A stretch of 64,000 bases of DNA from Lachnospiraceae bacterium (GTDB taxonomy: Bacteria > Bacillota > Clostridia > Lachnospirales > Lachnospiraceae), in assembly GCA_016290905.1 (NCBI GenBank), contig JAEEVO010000004.1, positions 1-64,000 of the forward strand, given 5' to 3'. The first letter of the stretch is position 1. Every line of letters starts with the position of its first letter. The position numbers and the translations under genes are program-made. Under the pieces are notes generated by a model, which saw only the letters and a program-made list of their open reading frames with translations, was not told the origin of the DNA and made no database searches. Shown here piece after piece: positions 32,191 to 39,987 of the stretch.

Positions 32191-32559
32191 TTACAGTACG
32201 AATATGATAAGGATTGCTACGATAAGTGCATAGATTATCGCAGTCTCTATAAATACCATACCAAGCATCATGGTAGAGTTGATCTTACCTGCTATTTCGG
32301 GCTGGCGTGCCATGCTCTCGGTTGACTTTGCAACGGCTATACCCATGCCTATAGCGCCTGCTGCGGCTGCAAGTCCGACTACTATGCCGGCTGCCAGAGC
32401 CTTTGAACCGGTGCTGTTGTCTGCTGCTTCCTCAGCCTGCTCTACTGCTGTTTCCTCAGCCGCATCAACAGGAGTATCTTTGGAAATACCTATCATCAAA
32501 ACAAAAACCATTGCGCACATTAAAGCTGCCAGAAGTGAAATAAATCTTTTTTTACTCAT
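32191..32559 (-). CDS. atpE: F1Fo ATP synthase subunit c with N-terminal extension
   Basis: AAGAIGMGIAVAKSTESMARQPEIAGKINSTMMLGMVFIETAIIYALIVAIL. Confidence 0.93.
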   Translation of the reverse strand: MSKKRFISLLAALMCAMVFVLMIGISKDTPVDAAEETAVEQAEEAADNSTGSKALAAGIVVGLAAAAGAIGMGIAVAKSTESMARQPEIAGKINSTMMLGMVFIETAIIYALIVAILIIFVL

Positions 32560-32588
32560 GTCTTTTCTCCGTTTTCTATAAAATATAA

Positions 32589-33416
32589 TTACTCTGTTTT
32601 CTTTACTTTCTTAGGTTCCACCGCTTCTCCGTAGAATACCGAGGCAAGGGTTGCAAGTACGTATGTCTGTATCAGCGCATGAAGTGATGTAAAGAGCACT
32701 CCGACTATGACCGGCAGGACAAAGCTTAATGATATGTAGTAATATACAAGCTCCGTTACCAAAAGTCCGCTTAGCAGCGCTCCGAAAAGTCTGAAGCTCA
32801 TCGATATCGGGAGCGAAAAATCCTTTAAGACCTTCAGTCCGCCCTTAACACCGTTCGATACGATACCTGCTGCAAGTATCATCAGATATGTCATAAAGCC
32901 CATGGCTATCGCGGCATTGATATCCGCTATCGGTGCCGGAAGAGCTATCGAATGCCCCGCAGTCGTAACTCCCTGAATACCCAGCAGCTCGAACATCGTA
33001 CTGAAAAAGATGTATACGCCCGCGCTGAATATATATGCTGCTATGAACCCCGTCCTATGCGGACTGTTCCCTTTGGCCATATTGTCAAAGAACTCAACCA
33101 GGGCCTCTATCACGGTCTGGAACTTTCCGGGGATCATCTTGAACTTCGGTATCGCAAATATCCTGATCAGCAGTGCGGCTACGAGAAGCACCGCAGTTAC
33201 CACATAGGCTGAGATAAGCGCCGGATTCACATCAATGATGCCGAACAGGCTTATCTTGTTCTTATCATGCAATACACCGTCCTTCATGGCCACCTTAATG
33301 CTTTCGGTCTCTGCCGGAGGTTCCCACAGCGCGATTATCGCTGCCAGGATTATAAATATCAGGGCCAGCCAGACAAATATGAAGACTGCCCTGCGCTTTG
33401 AGATTTTCTTCTTCAT
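32589..33416 (-). CDS. atpB: F1Fo ATP synthase subunit a
   Basis: LRLFGAL-like SFRLFGALLSGLLVTELVY and LIQTYVLATLASVF. Confidence 0.92.
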   Translation of the reverse strand: MKKKISKRRAVFIFVWLALIFIILAAIIALWEPPAETESIKVAMKDGVLHDKNKISLFGIIDVNPALISAYVVTAVLLVAALLIRIFAIPKFKMIPGKFQTVIEALVEFFDNMAKGNSPHRTGFIAAYIFSAGVYIFFSTMFELLGIQGVTTAGHSIALPAPIADINAAIAMGFMTYLMILAAGIVSNGVKGGLKVLKDFSLPISMSFRLFGALLSGLLVTELVYYYISLSFVLPVIVGVLFTSLHALIQTYVLATLASVFYGEAVEPKKVKKTE

Positions 33417-33454
33417 TTCAGCGCCTTTCTGTGTCAGCTAAAACTTTCAGGATC

Positions 33455-33677
33455 ACTTCGATGCCACGGATTGCTTCGTTGCAGGCAACTTTCGCAATCC
33501 TGCAAACACCTCGAATCCCACGATTTTTGAAAAAATCGCTTCTTCTCGGTGTTTGGACTTTTTCTTTGTGATTACCTCGATGCCACGGATTGCTCCGTTG
33601 CAAGCAACTTCCGCAATCCTGCAAACACCTCGAATCTCGCAATTTTTTTAAAAAATTGCTACTTCTCGGTGTTTGGG
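33455..33677. repeat. Two tandem copies of a 119-bp-period palindromic element
   Basis: Copy A from 33455 and copy B from 33574; each carries GGATTGC-ttc-GTTGCaRGCAAC-ttyc-GCAATCC and AAACACC...GGTGTTT nested hairpins. Confidence 0.88.
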
Positions 33678-33735
33678 CGGTCAAAAGTCTAAAAGCCTTT
33701 TCAAGCTAGCTTGAACGGCTTTCGGACTTTTGCCC
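33675..33735. repeat. About 60-bp imperfect palindrome
   Basis: CAAAAGTC..AAAGCC..TTCAAGCTAGCTTGAA..GGCTTT..GACTTTTG. Confidence 0.8.
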
Positions 33736-33816
33736 TTGGCATCTCATTATACACCTTTACTTAAAAAAAATCCACCCTAAAAAATAATAGGGATGAAAAT
33801 AATCCCAAAAACTTAA

Positions 33817-33858
33817 ACGGCCTCCGGTCAGCGGAAATACCTTACTGTCGGAGGCCGT
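33817..33858 (-). terminator. Terminator of the trpB gene
   Basis: ACGGCCTCCG...CGGAGGCCGT stem followed on the minus strand by TTTAAGTTTTT. Confidence 0.8.
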
Positions 33859-33881
33859 ATCTTACATTTTAAAATATGTTA

Positions 33882-35255
33882 TCATTCAACCTTGGGAAGC
33901 TTTGCAACGGATGCTGCGATCTCTTCGTCTGTAGGGATGTAGTCGCTCATCTCTTTGTCATTGTATTTCTGGTAAGCAACAAGATCAAAGTAACCTGTTC
34001 CGGTAAGACCGAATACGATGGTCTTCTCCTCACCGGTCTCCTTGCACTTTAATGCCTCGTCAATGGCAACTCTAATAGCATGTGCGCTCTCGGGAGCGGG
34101 AAGGATACCCTCAATCCTTGCGAACTGCTCTGCTGCCTCGAATACAGATGTCTGTTCTACACTTGTAGCCTCCATATAACCGTCATGGTAAAGCTGTGAA
34201 AGTGTGGTGCTCATGCCGTGGAAACGAAGTCCGCCTGCATGGTTTGCCGAAGGGATAAAGCTGCTGCCGAGTGTGTACATCTTTGCAAGAGGACAGATCA
34301 TACCGGTATCGCAGAAGTCGTATGCAAATGTACCACGTGTAAAGCTCGGGCAAGATGCAGGCTCAACAGCGATGATCCTGTAATCAGCCTCACCTCTTAA
34401 CTTCTCGCCCATGAAAGGAGCGATGAGTCCGCCTAGGTTAGATCCGCCGCCTGCGCAGCCGATGATGATGTCGGGCTTGATGCCGTACTTGTCAAGAGCT
34501 GTCTTGGTCTCAAGACCGATAACCGACTGATGAAGGAGTACCTGGTTAAGGACAGAACCGAGTACGTATCTGTATCCGGGATTCTTTGTAGCAACTTCAA
34601 CAGCCTCGGAGATAGCGCAGCCGAGTGAGCCGGTTGTTCCGGGATGCTCAGCCAGGATCTTCTTTCCTACTTCTGTAGTCTCTGAAGGTGAAGGAACAAC
34701 GGATGCACCGTAGGTCCTCATAACCTCACGTCTGAAAGGCTTCTGCTCATAGGAAACCTTAACCATATATACTTTACAATCAAGTCCGAAATATGCACAT
34801 GCCATGGAAAGTGCCGTTCCCCACTGACCTGCACCGGTCTCTGTGGTAACGCCCTTTAAGCCCTGCTTCTTTGCATAATAAGCCTGAGCTATTGCAGAAT
34901 TAAGCTTGTGGCTTCCGCTTGTATTGTTTCCTTCGAATTTGTAGTAGATCTTTGCGGGTGTCTGGAGCTTCTGCTCAAGGCAGTAAGCACGAACAAGGGG
35001 TGAAGGCCTGTACATCTTGTAAAAGCCTCTGATCTCCTCGGGGATCTCGATGAAAGGTGTTGTCTCATCAAGCTCCTGAGCAACGAGCTCCTCACAGAAT
35101 ATGGGAGTAAGCTCCTCAGCCGTAAGTGCCTTGTGTGTTCCCGGATGCATAAGGGGTGCGGGCTTAACCTTCATATCCGCTCTCAAATTGTACCAAGCCT
35201 TGGGCATCTCATCTTCTGTTAAATAAATCTTGTAGGGTACTTCTGTTTTTGACAT
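33882..35255 (-). CDS. trpB: TrpB2-type (TrpB-like) tryptophan synthase beta chain
   Basis: GRPSPL-like YRPSPLVRA, FEGNNTSGSHKLNSA, ETGAGQWGTALS, GCAGGGSNLGG. Confidence 0.93.
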   Translation of the reverse strand: MSKTEVPYKIYLTEDEMPKAWYNLRADMKVKPAPLMHPGTHKALTAEELTPIFCEELVAQELDETTPFIEIPEEIRGFYKMYRPSPLVRAYCLEQKLQTPAKIYYKFEGNNTSGSHKLNSAIAQAYYAKKQGLKGVTTETGAGQWGTALSMACAYFGLDCKVYMVKVSYEQKPFRREVMRTYGASVVPSPSETTEVGKKILAEHPGTTGSLGCAISEAVEVATKNPGYRYVLGSVLNQVLLHQSVIGLETKTALDKYGIKPDIIIGCAGGGSNLGGLIAPFMGEKLRGEADYRIIAVEPASCPSFTRGTFAYDFCDTGMICPLAKMYTLGSSFIPSANHAGGLRFHGMSTTLSQLYHDGYMEATSVEQTSVFEAAEQFARIEGILPAPESAHAIRVAIDEALKCKETGEEKTIVFGLTGTGYFDLVAYQKYNDKEMSDYIPTDEEIAASVAKLPKVE

Positions 35256-35366
35256 TTGTTTGTCCTCCTGTTGTTTTTCTTTTTGGGACCTTTTTATTTT
35301 CGTCTGATTACTGTACTATTCTATACTTATTTACAACAAAATTTTCCCACATGGTTGTAAATAAAA

Positions 35367-35416
35367 GATTCTTCGCTTCGCTCAGAATGACATATGGCTT
35401 CGCTCAGAATGACATT
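35367..35416. repeat. Short repeated motif GCTTCGCTCAGAATGACAT, two adjacent copies
   Basis: GATTCTTCGCTTCGCTCAGAATGACAT then GGCTTCGCTCAGAATGACATT. Confidence 0.7.
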
Positions 35417-35451
35417 TTGAAATATGTACTCCTGCCGACAGAAAATAAAAA

Positions 35452-35765
35452 GTCCCAACAGTAGTTACTGCTGGGACAGGTAAATTCATAAAACCTGCGG
35501 TGCCACCCGGCTTGGTGTAATAACACCCTCTCGTCCATACACCGGTATGAATAATCCGATATAACATCTATCCGCGACCACGGATAAGCAGATCACATAC
35601 CATCATATGATGACTGTTTTTACGCAGAGTCCGCTGCGTCTCCCATACTCTGCACCCGATTGTAATTACCAAATGCATTTCCGTTCGCCCTCCAAAGTCC
35701 ATTCGTAATCGTTATCCCTGCCGCATTCCCACCATCTGCGGCTCTCTGTGAAGAATATTACCGAA
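35452..35765 (-). promoter_or_regulatory. T-box leader, probably Trp-specific
   Basis: Minus strand GGGTGGCACCGCAGG T-box, terminator GTCCCAGCAG-taact-a-CTGTTGGGACTTTTTATTTT, upstream Stem I-like GATTACGAATGGAC with TGG as candidate specifier. Confidence 0.88.
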
Positions 35766-35849
35766 AACTACTCCTCTTTTTCAACGGTTTAGTTAATTAA
35801 AGCACAGCTTTTCGATTTTGTCAACATTTTTTTAATGTTTTTAAGCTTT

Positions 35850-36911
35850 TCAGGTCTCAAGAGTACTTATGACGTATGCCACATCCCTGATATGGTTTAC
35901 GGCATTATCGTTCGGGTAATAGAGATACAGCATGCACACTATACCGGTCGCATCATTTTTAAAGAAAAACTCAAGACGGTAGTCATTCCCGTCGGCCGGC
36001 TTGTATGTTGTCGAACAATAATCAAGCTTTTTCCCGCCGGGATAGGATATGGTTTCAACATCTATATCGCCGGTATTTGTAAGATTCCCGAGGATATTTT
36101 CTATGATAAGCTCTTCGATATCCTCAATATCAAACGAATCGGGATCCTTCTTCACTTTATCAAGATATGTCTCGTACTTAAAGTAGAACATATAGAAATT
36201 TTCCGGGAAATCAAGATTCTGCGGTGATATTGCATTCAGATAAAACTGATATCCGTTCACGTTATTGTTTGTCAGACGGCTCTTAACGTACTCATTGTTC
36301 CATTCCGAAGGCATATAAAACTTTACATGTCCGTCTGCTGCAAGATCGGTAACCGCTTCTTCATCATACACCTTTTCCGGATAGTATACACCTGCATACA
36401 TGGGAATCTGCTTTTTTAAGGTTCTTTCCATATGCTCGGCCTTAAGCTCAAACGAGCTGCCGGTCATACCTTTGACTTCGATGATCCCGTACACGGTAAC
36501 CTCATCCCCGGAACTCAACTGGCTCACAAGACCTTTTACCTGGGGCTCGGAGGAATCTATGGTTATGCTTTTCTCTTTACCGTACAGTGTAAACTCTTCC
36601 TTGTCGGACGAGATCGAGTTACCGTACACTATACCCGTGACTACGGCATAGGTCTCATCAAAAAGATCGTCAAAACGGCTCTTGTTTGACGCGAAAAAGT
36701 AACTCAGATAATCGGGTGTATACGAAATATACATGTGATCGTTGTCGAGACAGTACCTGAGCCTTGCCGTCCGTTCCGCGGCTCCTACGGAAATATTAAA
36801 AACAATTACAAGAACCGCGGAAAAGATCAGTATGAACTTTTTCAAAAACAATTTTGCTTTCATACTCCTACTCCTCCTCTTCCGTTCTCTCGGTTCTGTA
36901 ATCCGTTTCAT
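35850..36911 (-). CDS. Hypothetical membrane-anchored protein
   Basis: N-terminal TM; contains an OB-like stretch (SQLSSGDEVTVYGIIEV). Confidence 0.65.
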   Translation of the reverse strand: MKRITEPRERKRRSRSMKAKLFLKKFILIFSAVLVIVFNISVGAAERTARLRYCLDNDHMYISYTPDYLSYFFASNKSRFDDLFDETYAVVTGIVYGNSISSDKEEFTLYGKEKSITIDSSEPQVKGLVSQLSSGDEVTVYGIIEVKGMTGSSFELKAEHMERTLKKQIPMYAGVYYPEKVYDEEAVTDLAADGHVKFYMPSEWNNEYVKSRLTNNNVNGYQFYLNAISPQNLDFPENFYMFYFKYETYLDKVKKDPDSFDIEDIEELIIENILGNLTNTGDIDVETISYPGGKKLDYCSTTYKPADGNDYRLEFFFKNDATGIVCMLYLYYPNDNAVNHIRDVAYVISTLET

Positions 36912-37386
36912 TGGCTTTAAGGTAATCTATCACGGACCTGTAGGTTTTTGCCTCCGCGTAGTTGTCAACTACAATAAAATCTTTTTCCTTCTCAATATCT
37001 GTCTCAAAAAACGCCGACAGCTCCTCAGGAGAAATTATGACATTCCCGTTGGCCGTTATCTTTTCACCTGAGCCGGACATATCCTCATCTCCGACAACTA
37101 TCCTTACTTCAACCTTTTCCGGAGGTTCCGGCGGTGTTTCCGTCGGCTCCGGGATATCCGTGATCTGCGGGATATCGGTCGGTTCGGGATTATTTATCTG
37201 CGTAGCCTTATCGTGCGCAGTCTTTGCATTTCCGATGGATTCTCCTATGGAACCCGAAAGATCTATGAAGGGCTTATCCGCATTTATAAGCTTAGGCATG
37301 TTCCATGACCAGAAAGCAGTAAGAAGAAGGAACATTATAAGCCCTGTTACGATCAGTTTTTTCTTCTTATTCGAGCCATTTTTCAT
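36868..37386 (-). CDS. Single-TM protein with ExbD/TolR-like C-domain (tentative)
   Basis: N-terminal TM, Pro/Thr linker, FIVVDNYAEAKTYRSVIDYLK motif. Confidence 0.5.
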   Translation of the reverse strand: MKNGSNKKKKLIVTGLIMFLLLTAFWSWNMPKLINADKPFIDLSGSIGESIGNAKTAHDKATQINNPEPTDIPQITDIPEPTETPPEPPEKVEVRIVVGDEDMSGSGEKITANGNVIISPEELSAFFETDIEKEKDFIVVDNYAEAKTYRSVIDYLKANETDYRTERTEEEE

Positions 37387-37852
37387 TTTCTATACTGTAC
37401 CTTACTCCTTTTTTCTCCAGGATGGCTTTTATCTCACGGAACGCAGCAGCCGTGGAATAGTCATCGACTATAGTTACAAGAATATTGTTCTCAACTCTGT
37501 AATCAAGGTATTTTTCCAAAGCCTTCTGATCGGCTATCGCGTTTTCAACCCATATTTCATTTCCCCGAAGTACTACGCAGTTTTCTCTTATGATCGGCGT
37601 CTCCTCCTGCTCCGAAGCCTTCTTTTCGGATTCCGCACCGTCAGCATAATCGGGGCTTCCGCCGGTCTTGTTGTTAACCAGGTAATTTACAAGATATACT
37701 ATGGTGAATGCGATAACGATGAAAAGCAGTACAAATATCCCCTTCGGCATCCTCCTGATATACTGCTTTATGGACGGAAGGATAATAAGGAACAAGCCTA
37801 TAAGAAGCAAACCAAGAACAACTATCATGACAATAGCCGTTGTCCTGCTCAT
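37367..37852 (-). CDS. Membrane protein with ExbD/TolR-like C-domain (tentative)
   Basis: Two TM segments; LEKYLDYRVENNILVTIVDDYSTAAAFREIKAILEKKGVRYSI. Confidence 0.55.
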   Translation of the reverse strand: MSRTTAIVMIVVLGLLLIGLFLIILPSIKQYIRRMPKGIFVLLFIVIAFTIVYLVNYLVNNKTGGSPDYADGAESEKKASEQEETPIIRENCVVLRGNEIWVENAIADQKALEKYLDYRVENNILVTIVDDYSTAAAFREIKAILEKKGVRYSIENEKWLE

Positions 37853-37890
37853 ATATCTCCCTCCTTTCCGAAAAGCGATAACTTTTAAGC

Positions 37891-38439
37891 TTATCGCATA
37901 GAAATATTTGAATACTCACTCATCAGATCCTTAAACATGTCATAGATAGCTTCTTCATCCCTGTAAAGCATCTGCTCACTGTTCTCTGTACTAATGGAAA
38001 GAACCGCATGCGCGTTCTCATTATTCTGTATGACTTCTTCTATCATGCTCCTGCACTCGGCCCACGCGTTCTTTTCCGTACTCGGATTAAGATTTATCTC
38101 TTTTGGCGCATCCGCATTGATCATGACATATATGGTACGGAACTTTCTGTTTGCGGGATTATACCCGGCGTATACGGTTATAAGGTTAACATACTCGCTT
38201 ATCTCACCGTAAGCCTTCATCTGTTCCGTATATGTGGCGGTCTTTGCTTCCATTTCCGCCAATTTGGCATCTGCTTCGGAAACATACTGTTCGGCATCTG
38301 CGTATTTTTTGTCAGCTTCCGCATTATAACTGTCCCGTCCCACCAGTACAACTATGAGGACTATGAAAATGACATCCAAGAGAGGGGTCAGATCGATCAG
38401 AAGCTGTCCTATCGTCTTCGGTTTTTTATTTTTTCCCAT
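37891..38439 (-). CDS. ExbD/TolR-like protein
   Basis: LLIDLTPLLDVIFIVLIVVLVG matches the ExbD TM with its conserved Asp; adjacent to the ExbB-like gene. Confidence 0.75.
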   Translation of the reverse strand: MGKNKKPKTIGQLLIDLTPLLDVIFIVLIVVLVGRDSYNAEADKKYADAEQYVSEADAKLAEMEAKTATYTEQMKAYGEISEYVNLITVYAGYNPANRKFRTIYVMINADAPKEINLNPSTEKNAWAECRSMIEEVIQNNENAHAVLSISTENSEQMLYRDEEAIYDMFKDLMSEYSNISMR

Positions 38440-38456
38440 AATCAGCTTCCTCTGTT

Positions 38457-38987
38457 TTATTCTGCGGTATCAAGTATATGCTTATCCTTTGCCATCTGAT
38501 AATTCTGCTCGAAGATCTCAAAATACTGATCCATCTTGTTTACGGTCTTGCTTACCAGTATCGCATCCGCAAGCTTTAAAACGATTGCAGCCACAAGTCC
38601 CCAGAAGGTGGTCGACATGGACAGCGTCAGTGCCTCTTTCATCTTCTCTATATCGTCAAGCTGCTGGATAAGACCTGCCACCGTACCAAGGATACCCAGA
38701 AGCGGGAATATAGGTACTAACTGCCCGAAGGTCGAGTAAATGATCTGTATCTTATTGAACTCTTCCTTATACTCCAGAGTCTCCTCCCATGTATAGGCGT
38801 CGGGAGTCTTTTTTATACCGCCCGGGGTAAACTCCGTAGACCTGTTCTTCTTATGCTTTTCCGCTATCGTATTCTGAAGCTTTGTGATCTTCATGACAAC
38901 GTATGCAAATCCGGCGATGGTTATTATCGCCATCCCCAAAATGATCCCGTTAATTGATTTACCGATGATGATAGCCAGTGATTCCAT
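38457..38987 (-). CDS. MotA/TolQ/ExbB proton channel family protein
   Basis: FGQLVPIFPLLGILGTVAGLI...MSTTFWGLVAAIVLKLADAI is a MotA/TolQ/ExbB signature. Confidence 0.88.
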   Translation of the reverse strand: MESLAIIIGKSINGIILGMAIITIAGFAYVVMKITKLQNTIAEKHKKNRSTEFTPGGIKKTPDAYTWEETLEYKEEFNKIQIIYSTFGQLVPIFPLLGILGTVAGLIQQLDDIEKMKEALTLSMSTTFWGLVAAIVLKLADAILVSKTVNKMDQYFEIFEQNYQMAKDKHILDTAE

Positions 38988-39010
38988 ATGCTCTCCCTTT
39001 CTGCTTATAC

Positions 39011-39838
39011 TTATTCCTTTGGTATGTTTATTCCTTCATTGTCACGGACCGGTGCGATCAATATCCTGCCGGTGCCGGTGTATACATTTACAAGTCCTTC
39101 GCCCGAAGCAAGCGACCCTATCAGCGTGCTCGTCGTTTTCTCGACCGAAAAATCAAGCGTCGACGACCAAGCGATAGCCATATCCCCGTCAATCCTTATC
39201 ACGTCGTCCTCAATATCGGCAACGATCAGCTCATCGAAAGGCACAGGGCTTTCCAGAGCCACGATCCCTTCGCCCGTGAGCCTCGTATTGAAGATCCCTT
39301 CGTTACCGAAGATCAGCGAGGAGATGTTCTTCCTGCCGGAGATACCCAGCTCGACGGTATCATCACATGCAAGGAACATCCCGTCCTCTATGACAACATC
39401 GCTGTCCCACGATTTAAGGTCTATGAGCAGAATGTGATAAAACGTAGGCTCAAGTACCACATTCCCCCGTCCGGTATAATGGGGCTTTATGATGGTCTCC
39501 TTCGTGACACTGCTCTTTACGACCTTCTTTAGGAAATCTCCCGCTCCCTTGATATCTGTGGAAGCTTCGATATCACCCATCATTATCTGCATCTCGCCCG
39601 CCTGGACATAGGCTCCGAGATCCGGATCGATATCTATGACCAGCTGACGCTTTCGTACATTCATCTCGGAAGCAAAATACGCCTCCTGAGCTTTCTTCGG
39701 AGAAACGGAAATATCCCGCAAATACTCGATCACGGAGAAATGTCCCATCTTGTCTATTATCTTCCGCGACTCTGTCTCCGAAAGCAAATTTGTCCTTATC
39801 ATCCAAGGCCTCCGGATATTTTTGTAAGATTTTACCAA
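39011..39838 (-). CDS. AIM24 family protein
   Basis: QAGEMQIMMGDIEAS and NISSLIFGNEGIFNTRLTGEGIVALESPVPFDEL. Confidence 0.85.
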   Translation of the reverse strand: MVKSYKNIRRPWMIRTNLLSETESRKIIDKMGHFSVIEYLRDISVSPKKAQEAYFASEMNVRKRQLVIDIDPDLGAYVQAGEMQIMMGDIEASTDIKGAGDFLKKVVKSSVTKETIIKPHYTGRGNVVLEPTFYHILLIDLKSWDSDVVIEDGMFLACDDTVELGISGRKNISSLIFGNEGIFNTRLTGEGIVALESPVPFDELIVADIEDDVIRIDGDMAIAWSSTLDFSVEKTTSTLIGSLASGEGLVNVYTGTGRILIAPVRDNEGINIPKE

Positions 39839-39987
39839 CTACTTTGAAATTTTACTACATTTCGATACTTTTGTAAAGTACTGCTTGAAAAATATAAAAT
39901 CTATGTTAAAATAAAGTTACTATTTAAATCAAAACAGGAGGTCAGGCAGAGGGATATCTTTCAAAAGATTTTTCTGCAAAAAAGAAC

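Noticed and set aside
33418-33684. 88-aa minus-strand ORF
   Set aside because: Entirely formed by the tandem palindromic element; internally repetitive peptide with no RBS or family.
35382-35567. 61-aa minus-strand ORF
   Set aside because: Lies inside the T-box leader and terminator; no independent coding evidence.
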